A stretch of 64,000 nt of DNA from Bacteroidales bacterium (GCA_016707785.1 JADJGZ010000006.1:143234-207233); one strand, 5' to 3'; shown: positions 48,346 to 56,733, numbered from the stretch's first letter. Program-made: numbers and translations. Notes: generated by a model not told the origin, from the sequence alone.

Positions 48346-49203
48346 ATGAAAACGACTTTTTTAATTGTTACGATACTTGTTCTACTGGTTCCCTTTACAT
48401 CCTATTCAGCAGTTATTGGCACCAAGGATTTTGCTGCCGAATTAAAATCTAATAAAGAACTTGTTGTTATTGATGTACTTGCTGCCGATGTGTATGCTAA
48501 GCAACATATTAAGGGGGCAATCAATATCCCTCACAAAGATCTTTATAAACCGGGTGGATATGAGGGACAGCTTAAGGATGTTGCTGAACTCGCAAAAATA
48601 TTTGGCGAAAAGGGAGTAAGTAATTCATCCAGGATTGTCATTTATGATGATGGATCACAAAAGTATAATAGCAGGGTGTGGTGGATATTGAAGTATATAG
48701 GTGCCACAGATGTCAACTTATTGCATAAGGAGATGACTGAGTTGGAACAATCAAGGATTCCTCTTACCAATGCTCCAACAGTACTAAAGCCATTAGAGTT
48801 TATTCCTCAAGTAAATGAGTCCATGAATATCCTGATGGAAGATCTGAAAGTTGCTATGAAACAACCTGGGTTTATTTTGCTTGATGCAAGAGAAAAGGAT
48901 GAGTATGAAGGTGCTGATAAGGAAAAGAGGAGTAAGGGCCATCTTCCGGGTTCAATTCTTATGAATTTCAAGGAAATGCTTTCGGCGAGTGGCGATTTTA
49001 AAACAAAAGAAGAAATTATTGCTACTGCCGCAAAATTTGGCTTTAGCCCTGAGAAAAGTATTGTAGTATATTGCCAAACGGGCATAAAAGCTGCGACTTT
49101 ATATGTTGCCTTGCACGAAATAGCTGGTTTCCCCAATGTTAAACTTTATGCCGGGGCTTATGCTGAATGGGCTTCAGTTCCGGAGAATACAATTGAAAAG
49201 TGA
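48346..49203 (+). CDS. Secreted sulfurtransferase with two rhodanese domains
   Basis: The start is the ATG at 48346, which gives a clean signal peptide (MKTTFLIVTILVLLVPFTSYS); the longer frame from 48295 overlaps the porin. Domain 1 has VVIDVLAADVYAKQHIKGAINIP but no Cys at the active loop (IYDDGSQ); domain 2 has LLDAREKDEYEG and the active CQTGIKAATL near residue 242. An inactive first and active second domain is the layout of thiosulfate/mercaptopyruvate sulfurtransferases. It ends before a strong terminator. Confidence 0.9.
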   Translation: MKTTFLIVTILVLLVPFTSYSAVIGTKDFAAELKSNKELVVIDVLAADVYAKQHIKGAINIPHKDLYKPGGYEGQLKDVAELAKIFGEKGVSNSSRIVIYDDGSQKYNSRVWWILKYIGATDVNLLHKEMTELEQSRIPLTNAPTVLKPLEFIPQVNESMNILMEDLKVAMKQPGFILLDAREKDEYEGADKEKRSKGHLPGSILMNFKEMLSASGDFKTKEEIIATAAKFGFSPEKSIVVYCQTGIKAATLYVALHEIAGFPNVKLYAGAYAEWASVPENTIEK

Positions 49204-49222
49204 GCTTCTATGGTTTGAGGTT

Positions 49223-49249
49223 AAAACCGCTCTTCGGGGCGGTTTTTTT
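49223..49249 (+). terminator. Terminator after the sulfurtransferase
   Basis: An 8-bp stem (AAAACCGC/GCGGTTTT) extended by a C-G pair and a TTCG tetraloop is followed by T residues. It is a strong rho-independent terminator between convergent genes. Confidence 0.85.
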
Positions 49250-49264
49250 ATTTCTATTCCATTA

Positions 49265-49672
49265 TTACGGATTCAGGCTTAGCAATTCAGAGTTGCCATA
49301 CGCCGGGCAATTTTTACATTTTGTGTGATTTTCAATTCCTTGAATGAGTTTGTAACACCTCGCACACCTATACCATTCGGATTTGAATTCGTAATTTCCC
49401 CCTTCGATAACTATAGCTTTTCCTTCAACAAATGCTTTTGCTATCGATTTTAATGCTTTATTATAAATACGGGTAAAAGTGGGTCTGGAAACCTCCATTA
49501 GTTCTGCTGCCACATCCTGTGATAGCAGATCATAATTTACCAGTCGAATACTCTCATATCCATCAAAACTCAGCATGATGGGTTCTGCTTCACACAAAGG
49601 AATACCAAAGGGCTTAAACCCTTGCATCATTGGTGGGGTCAGAACTTTTCTACTTTTCTGTGGTCGCGCCAT
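49265..49672 (-). CDS. DUF134 family putative DNA-binding regulator
   Basis: This 135-residue protein begins MARPQKSRKVLTPPMMQGFKPFG and has the DUF134 signature LSFDGYESIRLVNYDLLSQDVAAELMEVSRPTFTRIYNKAL, a sigma-70 region-4-like helix-turn-helix. A C-terminal CxxC pair (RCARCYKLI and CKNCPAYG) may bind a metal. DUF134 genes commonly lie beside NifX-like and DUF5320 genes, as in this window. It overlaps the small membrane protein gene upstream by 23 bases, so the pair forms an operon. Its promoter carries the palindrome shared with two nearby promoters, so it is my candidate regulator of that set (inference). Confidence 0.9.
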   Translation of the reverse strand: MARPQKSRKVLTPPMMQGFKPFGIPLCEAEPIMLSFDGYESIRLVNYDLLSQDVAAELMEVSRPTFTRIYNKALKSIAKAFVEGKAIVIEGGNYEFKSEWYRCARCYKLIQGIENHTKCKNCPAYGNSELLSLNP

Positions 49673-49901
49673 TTTTGATTTTTCTGATCATTGCCTTAAC
49701 ATCATTTGAGATTAGATACCCAAATAGTATGGCTGATAAAAGTAGTATCGACTTTCCAATTATGCAATATGAATTACACTGAAAGTTTTCTCCTATCCCG
49801 AATAGGCAGCTTGCACATCCTAATAGCACCATGATGATAAAATCAACTAGTAGAATGAATGGCAAGATTACTGCCAATTTGATAATTAGATTTGTTTTCA
49901 T
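49650..49901 (-). CDS. Small Cys-rich membrane protein
   Basis: The 83-residue protein has two hydrophobic segments (about residues 6-34 and 50-66) with a Cys-rich loop between them (GCASCLFGIG and CNSYC). It is cotranscribed with, and overlaps, the DUF134 gene. The Cys residues suggest metal or redox sensing at the membrane, but I do not recognise a family. Confidence 0.75.
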   Translation of the reverse strand: MKTNLIIKLAVILPFILLVDFIIMVLLGCASCLFGIGENFQCNSYCIIGKSILLLSAILFGYLISNDVKAMIRKIKNGATTEK

Positions 49902-49914
49902 AGTCGTTTTCTTA

Positions 49915-49938
49915 CAAATATAATGAACGAGCGTTCAT
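49915..49938 (-). promoter_or_regulatory. Promoter of the DUF134 operon with shared palindromic operator
   Basis: On the minus strand TATATTTG (-7, 49915-49922) directly abuts the perfect palindrome ATGAAC-GAGC-GTTCAT (49923-49938). The operator lies where the -33/-7 spacer should be. The same layout occurs at 53304-53327. Confidence 0.75.
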
Positions 49939-49970
49939 AAATAACATAATTAAAGAAATCATTTGACTAA

Positions 49971-49986
49971 ATTGAACCGGTTCAAT
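49971..49986. repeat. 16-bp perfect palindrome
   Basis: ATTGAACCGGTTCAAT is a perfect palindrome 33 bases upstream of the DUF134 operator, with a related GAAC/GTTC core but different half-site spacing. It may be a second regulatory site. Confidence 0.5.
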
Positions 49987-50031
49987 CCAAGAGTTGGAAT
50001 ATTAGATTATGAACGAAGAAAATTCATACAC

Positions 50032-50343
50032 CTAAAAGTGATAATTCATCGTTTCCATTACCCATTCTTCTGAGACCACGATGATATTATTGAAATCTGC
50101 AGGTTCAGCAATTTCGTCACTATCGGTGCTCCAGACCTATCTTATTCGCAATAGTTTCGCTTTTGTTCCATGCAGATCTTCAGGATAGTCAAATTTTCAG
50201 TTGCCTTGAATTGTTGATATGAAACTAAAGCTCATTCTGATTGTTACTTTCTGAACAATCATTGTAAACGACTCTTTAAAAGGGTCTGAAATTACAAGGA
50301 TTTCGGTTGCTAATGCGAGTAAGGATATTTTCTGATTATTCAC
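50032..50343 (-). pseudogene. Possible remnant of a small gene
   Basis: On the minus strand a continuous frame from a GTG at 50343 to a stop at 50032 gives about 104 codons with two internal stops. Its translation looks protein-like (ATEILVISDPFKESFTMIV, KFDYPEDLHGTKAKLL, NNIIVVSEEWVMETM). I recognise no family. It may be a decayed gene or chance composition. The rest of the 49.9-50.36 kb gap holds the palindromes listed separately. Confidence 0.35.
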
Positions 50344-50358
50344 TTAAAACGATGAATT

Positions 50359-52485
50359 ATGGCAAAGAAAATTATCAGACCAGTAGCTTCAGGTATAACA
50401 AAGGTGGAATCAAATCAAACTCCAATAAGCAGGCAGAAAGTCATGGCTGTTAGACCAGTTGACACAGTGAAGGCTAAAGTGACAAAACTCATTTTACCTG
50501 GCCGGATTAAAGAAATCCGGCATATGGATTTCACAGTAAAAAAGCCTTTCAAGTTTACAGTCATTGAAAGCACTCCAGAAAAGGTTGTCAGGCTCATGAA
50601 TGCGCCAAAAGATATTGAGATCACTTTGCAGCCACTGGAAGGAGAACATTTGGTTTTTCATCCGACACCTGGTTTTACTAGTGATGGGCCAGTAAGGGCA
50701 CAGTTATCCGTGCAAGCTTTGATTTATAATAAGAGTTCAAAATCAGTGGATCTGGATAAAGTTATATTGGAGTACAAGATAGGTTCCACTACTCAAAAGA
50801 AAGAGGTGTATCTTCCATCGGACCAGATGTTAATTGATCCCTGGTATGCTGGAATCTGGCAAAACAGCCGGGAGTATCATAAGCCTGGTGATGTAATTTT
50901 TCTTGAAGAGCCATTTCCTTCCAAAGTAACCATCAGGTTCTTCTTTAAAAATTATCCAGATCCTATCAGCTTCACAAAAACTATCAAACCATATGGACTT
51001 GCATTTGCATTGCCTTTTGATAAGAAAGACTTTAAGGAGAATGAGTATGTAACCGGTTATTCAATGCATGGAGGTGGCGATCAGGTATTTGCATATGATG
51101 TTGGAGTACAGGCATATGAGGATAATGTATGGTCGGACTTACATCCTGGGAAGGACTGGAGTAAGAATGAACATTACAGGATTTGGGGCAAACCTGTGTA
51201 TGCTATGGCAGATGGAGTTGTTCTGCATTTTCAAAAAGACATACCCAATAATACCAAGCTCGACGGTTCAGATGAGAATATGGAAAAACAAAAGACCGAT
51301 TATTGGGGTGCTTTTGATTATGGGGGGTCAGGTAATCATTTTTATATCAGGCATGGAAATGTAGTTGCTTTGTATGCTCATCTTCAAAAGGGTTCATTGA
51401 ATTCCAAGTTTACCGAAATAGGAAAAATTGTCAAGAAGGGAGATCTTTTGGGTAAGGCTGGCAATTCGGGGAATTCAACCGGCCCACATCTTCATATTCA
51501 CATTAAAACCTATAAGAGTGACGATAAACCTGAGGGAGGCTGGTTCCGGCCACTATTGTTCAACACCGGATATGTGATCGGGCAATCCCACTATCCTAAG
51601 CCAGGTTCAAATGTGAAATGGTCGAAGTTGGATATAAAAGGAATCCCAGGGTTGAAGGATACAGCTTGTTTCATCTCTCCGGATGAGGTTCATCCCTACT
51701 GTGAATATCCAACAAATTGGGGAGAAGTATGCAGATTTAAAATTCCTGAAAGTCAATATCAGAAGGAGTTTGACAAGATATGGACCTGCGGTTACTATCC
51801 TGTTTGGGTCGACGGGTTCGATGTTGGAGGGGAGACCTATTTCAATGTTATTTTCAGGCCATCGAAAAACATACAATGGGTGGCCCGGCATAATATGGAC
51901 GGTAAAGGATACCAGTCAGAATTTGATACCTGGGATAAAGAAGGTTTCCGCCTTATACACATCAACTCATACCTGCTGAAGGGAAAGGTTCGATATGCAG
52001 CCATATGGATCAAGGATGGGGGTGCAAAAGGCTTGGCATATCATGGAGTTAGCCTGGCATATCATGAAGAGAATTTTGAGAAAAATTGGAAGGCCGGCTG
52101 GGTGCCATCACAAATCAGTTGTGTTTACACTTCAAAAACAACCTATGTTTCCGCTTTATGGGAAAAGAAGAATAGTGGTGGGTTCTATTCAGTGCCCAAT
52201 ATGACGCTTCAGCAATTCAAAGATGCATTTAAGCAATACACTGAAAAGGAAAAATTCAAATTGGTTTATCTTGATGCCTATATCAGGAATGGCAAGCCAT
52301 TGTTGAGCGGGATTTGGTATAAGAATGCTCCTTCTTTTAATTCCTGGTTTGAAAAGTTCTTCCAAAGTGATGCCGAATTCCAGTCGAATTATACAGCCTC
52401 ACTCAATCAGGGATATCTTACACGCTGTATTGCGGGTTACCATGACGGACAGGTGTCGAGGTACGAAGGAGTGTGGTCAAAGTAA
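50359..52485 (+). CDS. M23 (LytM-type) peptidase domain protein with C-terminal tandem repeats, no signal peptide
   Basis: The 708-residue protein has an N-terminal region (to about 220) of beta-rich domains, an M23 peptidase domain (about 230-400) with SMHGGGDQVFAYDVGV, HYRIWGKPVYAMADGVV, GNHFYIRHGNVVALYAHL and the zinc-binding GPHLHIHI motif, and then about four repeats of roughly 60 residues with the pattern GYYPVWVDGFD...VARHNMDG. The repeats resemble bacterial tandem repeat domain 1 / polyglycine-hydrolase-type repeats. M23 enzymes cut peptidoglycan cross-bridges. The N terminus (MAKKIIRPVASGITKV) is not a secretion signal, so it may be released another way. Confidence 0.8.
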   Translation: MAKKIIRPVASGITKVESNQTPISRQKVMAVRPVDTVKAKVTKLILPGRIKEIRHMDFTVKKPFKFTVIESTPEKVVRLMNAPKDIEITLQPLEGEHLVFHPTPGFTSDGPVRAQLSVQALIYNKSSKSVDLDKVILEYKIGSTTQKKEVYLPSDQMLIDPWYAGIWQNSREYHKPGDVIFLEEPFPSKVTIRFFFKNYPDPISFTKTIKPYGLAFALPFDKKDFKENEYVTGYSMHGGGDQVFAYDVGVQAYEDNVWSDLHPGKDWSKNEHYRIWGKPVYAMADGVVLHFQKDIPNNTKLDGSDENMEKQKTDYWGAFDYGGSGNHFYIRHGNVVALYAHLQKGSLNSKFTEIGKIVKKGDLLGKAGNSGNSTGPHLHIHIKTYKSDDKPEGGWFRPLLFNTGYVIGQSHYPKPGSNVKWSKLDIKGIPGLKDTACFISPDEVHPYCEYPTNWGEVCRFKIPESQYQKEFDKIWTCGYYPVWVDGFDVGGETYFNVIFRPSKNIQWVARHNMDGKGYQSEFDTWDKEGFRLIHINSYLLKGKVRYAAIWIKDGGAKGLAYHGVSLAYHEENFEKNWKAGWVPSQISCVYTSKTTYVSALWEKKNSGGFYSVPNMTLQQFKDAFKQYTEKEKFKLVYLDAYIRNGKPLLSGIWYKNAPSFNSWFEKFFQSDAEFQSNYTASLNQGYLTRCIAGYHDGQVSRYEGVWSK

Positions 52486-52550
52486 TTCGTTAAAATAGGT
52501 ATGTGTTTTATACTACCTGGTTTAAATAATTATCAAATTAAACTGATATT

Positions 52551-52648
52551 TACCGCAAAGTACACTGAGATAAAATGCTGGACTCGTGTGGGGTTGATAT
52601 GATAATAATCTCTCCTTCAGGGTATTTGCAAGGGTGTACTTTGCGGTA
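52551..52648. repeat. 15-bp perfect inverted repeat with 68-bp spacer
   Basis: TACCGCAAAGTACAC (52551-52565) and its exact complement (52634-52648) flank 68 bases, between convergent genes. It could form a long hairpin or be the end pair of a small miniature element. I saw no second copy in the window. Confidence 0.6.
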
Positions 52649-52704
52649 TATTAGATTGTGACGACACAGAGCCATAAGTGAACTCATTCTTAGCCCAAAT
52701 AACT

Positions 52705-53088
52705 TTAGTTATTACACTGTTGTCCATTTTGGTGATGATGTTCGTGGTGTTGGCAACTTTCTCCATTATCGATAATTTCACCTTTGAGATATGCAGCTAT
52801 TACATCCTGTGCTAAACCGGAACAACCTCTAACTACATTGATTCCCCAATGGTTTAGCACATTTATTGCACCGGCACCTATACCACCAGCCAGCATTATG
52901 GTGACACCCTGGTTCGATAATACTGCAGCAATATTGGATTTGCATCCGCATCCTTGTTGCGATTTTATAGTTTGGAAATCGGTGATCTCTTTATTGTCAG
53001 CAATGGTGTATACTCCATAGAATTCACAATGTCCAAAGTGATCATCAACACGATTGTCGCTTGTAAGCGGGATTGCTATTTTTTTCAT
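52705..53088 (-). CDS. Dinitrogenase iron-molybdenum cofactor biosynthesis (NifX/NifB-C) family protein
   Basis: The 127-residue protein shows MKKIAIPLTSDNRVDDHFGHCEFYGVYTI, the canonical opening of this family, and QGVTIMLAGGIGAGAINVLNHWGINVVRGCSGLAQDVI. The C terminus is a His/Cys-rich tail (ESCQHHEHHHQNGQQCNN), suitable for metal binding. Family members bind Fe-S or metal clusters; nitrogenase itself is not seen here. It follows the DUF5320-like gene by 4 bases and shares its promoter. Confidence 0.9.
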   Translation of the reverse strand: MKKIAIPLTSDNRVDDHFGHCEFYGVYTIADNKEITDFQTIKSQQGCGCKSNIAAVLSNQGVTIMLAGGIGAGAINVLNHWGINVVRGCSGLAQDVIAAYLKGEIIDNGESCQHHEHHHQNGQQCNN

Positions 53089-53092
53089 AGTA

Positions 53093-53281
53093 CTATTGGT
53101 TTTGATTGTATTTTAATCGTTTTCTTTTCCCATTTCCACCATTTGAGTTTCTTTTCTTTCCCTGACCGATCCCTAATACGGTCTGGTCATTAGTTTCAGA
53201 AGCTTCCTTTCTGCAGTTCCCCAGGTTTCGGCCTGTGCCGGAGCCTTGACCTTCAGGCCCTGTTGCATTTAAGTGTGGCAT
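53093..53281 (-). CDS. DUF5320-like small protein
   Basis: The 62-residue protein begins MPHLNATGPEGQGSGTGRNLGNC, matching the MP-x-GDGTGP-x-G-x-GPMTGRG pattern of DUF5320 proteins that accompany NifX-like genes. The rest is short, Lys/Asn-rich and probably flexible. Its promoter carries the shared palindrome. Confidence 0.75.
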   Translation of the reverse strand: MPHLNATGPEGQGSGTGRNLGNCRKEASETNDQTVLGIGQGKKRNSNGGNGKRKRLKYNQNQ

Positions 53282-53303
53282 GGTATGTTGAGTTTTGTTA
53301 GTG

Positions 53304-53327
53304 CAAAGATAATGAACCTACGTTCAT
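53304..53327 (-). promoter_or_regulatory. Promoter of the DUF5320-NifX operon with shared palindromic operator
   Basis: On the minus strand TATCTTTG (-7, 53304-53311) abuts ATGAAC-N4-GTTCAT (53312-53327), exactly as at the DUF134 promoter. The start codon is 23 bases downstream of the -7 box. Confidence 0.75.
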
Positions 53328-53400
53328 AATACTGTTTTGTCTAAATTTATTTTTTCTAAGCAGTTTGAGCTAATAAAGCGGAAATTTTTGAATTAATTTT

Positions 53401-53430
53401 ATGAACCATGGTTCGCAATGATTACATTTG
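53401..53430 (+). promoter_or_regulatory. Promoter of the OsmC gene with a variant of the shared operator
   Basis: ATGAAC-CATG-GTTCGC (53401-53416) matches 10 of 12 half-site bases and lies 6 bases before TACATTTG (-7, 53423-53430). It points right, toward OsmC. Confidence 0.6.
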
Positions 53431-53498
53431 TACAAGCACAGAAATAGCAATACAGGCTTGGTATTTATTCCTGGTGCTGGATAGAAAGAAATAGAACT

Positions 53499-53897
53499 AT
53501 GGCAGAAATAAGGATTACGCTTGATGGAAAAAAGAAAGTCTCGGCTCATATTAAGGGACATGTGATTACAACAGATCAGTCTACAGATAGTGGAGGGGAT
53601 AACTCTGCCCCTGCACCTTTTGATCTTTTTCTTGCATCAATGGGAACTTGTGCAGGTATTTATATCAAATACTTCTGTGATCAAAGGAATATAGATACAA
53701 CTGGGATCGAAATTATTCAATCCGTTGAATATGACCAACAGAAGCGACTACCTTCCATGGTCAGGCTCGATATAAAACTACCGGCTGATTTTCCGGAAAA
53801 ATACAGGGATGCTGTGGTGAATGCTGCCCAATTATGTGCCGTTAAACGATCAATTGCTGATCCACCGGTTTTTGAGATTGTATCATCTATCATCTAA
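53499..53897 (+). CDS. OsmC family protein
   Basis: The 132-residue protein has PAPFDLFLASMGTCAGIYI with Cys51, and NAAQLCAVKRSI with Cys113, the two Cys that form the peroxidatic/thiol site in OsmC/Ohr proteins. It would reduce organic hydroperoxides or handle reactive sulfur species. It is divergent from the DUF5320-NifX operon and may share its operator, pointing to a common redox or metal signal. Confidence 0.92.
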   Translation: MAEIRITLDGKKKVSAHIKGHVITTDQSTDSGGDNSAPAPFDLFLASMGTCAGIYIKYFCDQRNIDTTGIEIIQSVEYDQQKRLPSMVRLDIKLPADFPEKYRDAVVNAAQLCAVKRSIADPPVFEIVSSII

Positions 53898-53952
53898 AAC
53901 CTTTGGTCAGGTTCTATTCTATACCTAACTGATTTTTTTAAAATCTACTATT

Positions 53953-54357
53953 GTGAATAAGCCATTGGCAATGCATGAACTAAAACCCAGGTTGATCAGT
54001 TGGGTTTTACTTTCATTTATTGTTGTATATATATCCATTCCAGCAATTCCTGTTATTGACTATTTATTGAATCGGGATTATATTGCGAAGAACCTGTGTA
54101 TAAATAAGGATAAACCTAAAAGTTGTTGTAAAGGGAAATGCCATCTGGTAAAACAACTCAACAAGACAAATACATCTAATGATAATGATAAGAAGGAACT
54201 TCCCAAAAGGCTGCAATTGAAGCAACTTCAGGACTTTATCATTTGCAAGGTTTTCAAATCATTTGTTCCGGATTTAAAAACACAATTAATGTGCGGTTTA
54301 CATTTCCGAAAATCAGAATCACATTTGGCTAAAGTCTATATTCCTCCGGAAGCTTAA
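53953..54357 (+). CDS. Small Cys-motif protein before a TonB receptor
   Basis: The 134-residue protein starts at a GTG. It has one TM segment near the N terminus (LISWVLLSFIVVYISIP) and a Cys cluster NLCINKDKPKSCCKGKCHLVKQL. Short proteins with the CxGKCxL-type motif often lie just upstream of TonB-dependent copper receptors in Bacteroidota. The Cys cluster suggests metal binding in the periplasm. A function is not established. Confidence 0.7.
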   Translation: MNKPLAMHELKPRLISWVLLSFIVVYISIPAIPVIDYLLNRDYIAKNLCINKDKPKSCCKGKCHLVKQLNKTNTSNDNDKKELPKRLQLKQLQDFIICKVFKSFVPDLKTQLMCGLHFRKSESHLAKVYIPPEA

Positions 54358-54606
54358 GTGTTTTTTTCTTCTTCTTAGCAATTTTCTTCGTTTCCCATTC
54401 ATTCAGTTGTTTGATGATTGTGTCACCGCACAATGCATTATAGTTCTGTGAAAGTTAATTTCATCAATGATTCAATTCGGCATCAATGATTTGAAGCAGA
54501 ACATTGTGGTGTAATCAGATCACAATAGTCACTTGATATTAGTGTATGGTAAATGTTTGAAATTGAATGAAATAAACAATATTATCGAATATAAAATACA
54601 TAGTAA

Positions 54607-56733
54607 ATGAGGAAAACAATCTTTTGGATTTTAGCTTTTTTATTCATTCTAACCTCTGGAATTGATGCACAGATTCTTAATGATACGATAAATCTTGAAG
54701 GTATTGAGATACATGGTGCGAATGAACGGAACCGGATTTCTATTACAAAGGAAGCGATGGATAATACTGGGATACCTGATGCAGGTATAATGCTGCGTAA
54801 TATCCCCGGATTAAATGGAATAAAAAAAGGGGGAGCCTCTATCGATCCGATGATCAGGGGGTTTCGCTTTAGTCAGTTGAATGTTATGGCCGATGATGGG
54901 ATGAAAGTAGAAGGGGGATGTCCCAATCGGATGGATCCAGTTGCTTCTCATATTGAAACTGATGATATTGAGAGCATTGAGGTAATTAAGGGTCCATATG
55001 CCCTGAAATATGGGCCTTCCTTTGGAGGGATTATTCAGTTGAAAACTTTCACTCCTAAGCCTTATGAGCATTTTGAAGTTCATGGGAGGCTGCATACTTC
55101 TTTAAACTCGAATCCAATGGGTGCAAATCAGTATCTGCTCGTTCACGGTGGTGGCCAGAAGGTGTATTTTGGTATTTCCGGGAGTTACAAAACCTACGGG
55201 AATTATAAGGATGCGGACGGCAATGAAGTACAATCATCCTTTACGAAATTCAATTACTCAGCAGATATCGGATTTCGGCCTGTAAAGAATCATGAACTTC
55301 TGGTGTCGATGCATAAGAACTACGGTCGTGATATTCGATTCCCGGCTTTACCCATGGATGAAATTGAAGATAATACCACTTTGTTATCAATGGATTATCA
55401 TATAATTCGTCCGAATAAAGCTTTAGGGAAACTGGATTTTAAACTTTATAATTCTGATGTGTATCACGAGATGGACAATCAATTTCGACCTGCTTACAGC
55501 AGCATTGTTCCCCCTTATTCGGGACTGATGCAGGCAGTGGCCACTGTTAACGCCAGCAATACAGGAGGCAGGATGGAATTGAATTATGTTCAGGGCAAAC
55601 ATGAGATCAATAGTGGTTTCGACCTTGAGCTGGCAAAAAAAGATGGGGGGCGACTCACAAAAATGATCATGATGATGAATGGGTTTGAGACGATTTCAAA
55701 GAAAAACACGAACCTCTGGAAGGAATCTCATTCATTAAATACTGGCTGGTTTGGCGACTACATCCTGCATCTTTCAAATTACCAGATCCAGGCTTCAGCA
55801 AGGGTTGATATGAATTCTGCAGGATCCGCTGATACATTAAAGCTAATTAAGGAAGGAGTTGCCTATTTCGATGATCTCAACTCGTCTTTTGTTAATTTTA
55901 GCATGAATGCAGGGATTACACGTTTCCTTAAAGGTGGCCATTCATTAGCAATTCATTTTGGCAGAGGAGTAAGAAGTCCTGATCTTACCGAACGGTATAT
56001 CAAATTCCTGGTAGTTGGATATGATAATTACGATTACCTGGGGAATCCACAATTGAAGCCAGAAGTTAATTACCAGTCGGATCTGATTCTACAATTGAAC
56101 CTGGATAAGATCGGGAAGTTAAACCTTGATTTGTACGCTTCTTTGGTTGAAAATTATATTTCAGGAGTTATTTTGCCCTCTTCTGTAGCTACTCCAAAGT
56201 CGATGGGTGCAATCGGAGTAAAACAGTTCAACAATACCGGACAGGCAAGGTTCTTTGGCTTCGAAACAACCTATCAATCTCCCGGATTTAATGGCTTTTC
56301 CGCTATAATCAGCGGAGCATTCACCTATGGGATACACGCTGCCACTGTAAGAAACCTCTTTGATGGTACTCAGGTTATTGGGACAGAAGCTGTTGAAAAT
56401 GATGCTATACAGGAAATCCCCCCGTTTGAAGCGAAGCTGAATATAAACTACTTGTTTTTCAAGGAAAGAATGTCAGCAACAATTGGTACAAGGTTAGTGG
56501 CTGCCCAGAACCATGTTTCACTCGCATATTATGAGAAGGAAACCCCTGGATTTGTGATCCTTAATGCTAATTACAATTATGTGATTAATAAAATCTTCAA
56601 AGTCAATCTGGGTGTTCAGAATCTCCTCAACCAGCAGTATTACGAGCATCTGAACCGCAGGATTGTTGGGTCTTCGAATAAGCTTACCGAACCTGGCCGA
56701 AGCGTTTATATGAACTTAGTGATCACAATATGA
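54607..56733 (+). CDS. TonB-dependent receptor, OprC-like (copper) type
   Basis: The 708-residue outer-membrane protein has a signal peptide (MRKTIFWILAFLFILTSGIDAQ), a plug domain (about 30-170) and a 22-strand barrel ending SVYMNLVITI. The plug contains GGCPNRMDP (Cys105, Met109), a CxxxM motif matching the copper site of OprC/NosA receptors, where Cys and Met bind copper. No carboxypeptidase-like leader or SusD partner is present, which argues against glycan uptake. It would import copper with TonB energy. It is followed by MbnP-like and DUF2202 lipoprotein genes. Confidence 0.85.
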   Translation: MRKTIFWILAFLFILTSGIDAQILNDTINLEGIEIHGANERNRISITKEAMDNTGIPDAGIMLRNIPGLNGIKKGGASIDPMIRGFRFSQLNVMADDGMKVEGGCPNRMDPVASHIETDDIESIEVIKGPYALKYGPSFGGIIQLKTFTPKPYEHFEVHGRLHTSLNSNPMGANQYLLVHGGGQKVYFGISGSYKTYGNYKDADGNEVQSSFTKFNYSADIGFRPVKNHELLVSMHKNYGRDIRFPALPMDEIEDNTTLLSMDYHIIRPNKALGKLDFKLYNSDVYHEMDNQFRPAYSSIVPPYSGLMQAVATVNASNTGGRMELNYVQGKHEINSGFDLELAKKDGGRLTKMIMMMNGFETISKKNTNLWKESHSLNTGWFGDYILHLSNYQIQASARVDMNSAGSADTLKLIKEGVAYFDDLNSSFVNFSMNAGITRFLKGGHSLAIHFGRGVRSPDLTERYIKFLVVGYDNYDYLGNPQLKPEVNYQSDLILQLNLDKIGKLNLDLYASLVENYISGVILPSSVATPKSMGAIGVKQFNNTGQARFFGFETTYQSPGFNGFSAIISGAFTYGIHAATVRNLFDGTQVIGTEAVENDAIQEIPPFEAKLNINYLFFKERMSATIGTRLVAAQNHVSLAYYEKETPGFVILNANYNYVINKIFKVNLGVQNLLNQQYYEHLNRRIVGSSNKLTEPGRSVYMNLVITI

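Noticed and set aside
54358..54606. Possible riboswitch upstream of the TonB receptor
   Set aside because: No recognisable conserved riboswitch core or pairing could be built; only loosely matching inverted stretches.
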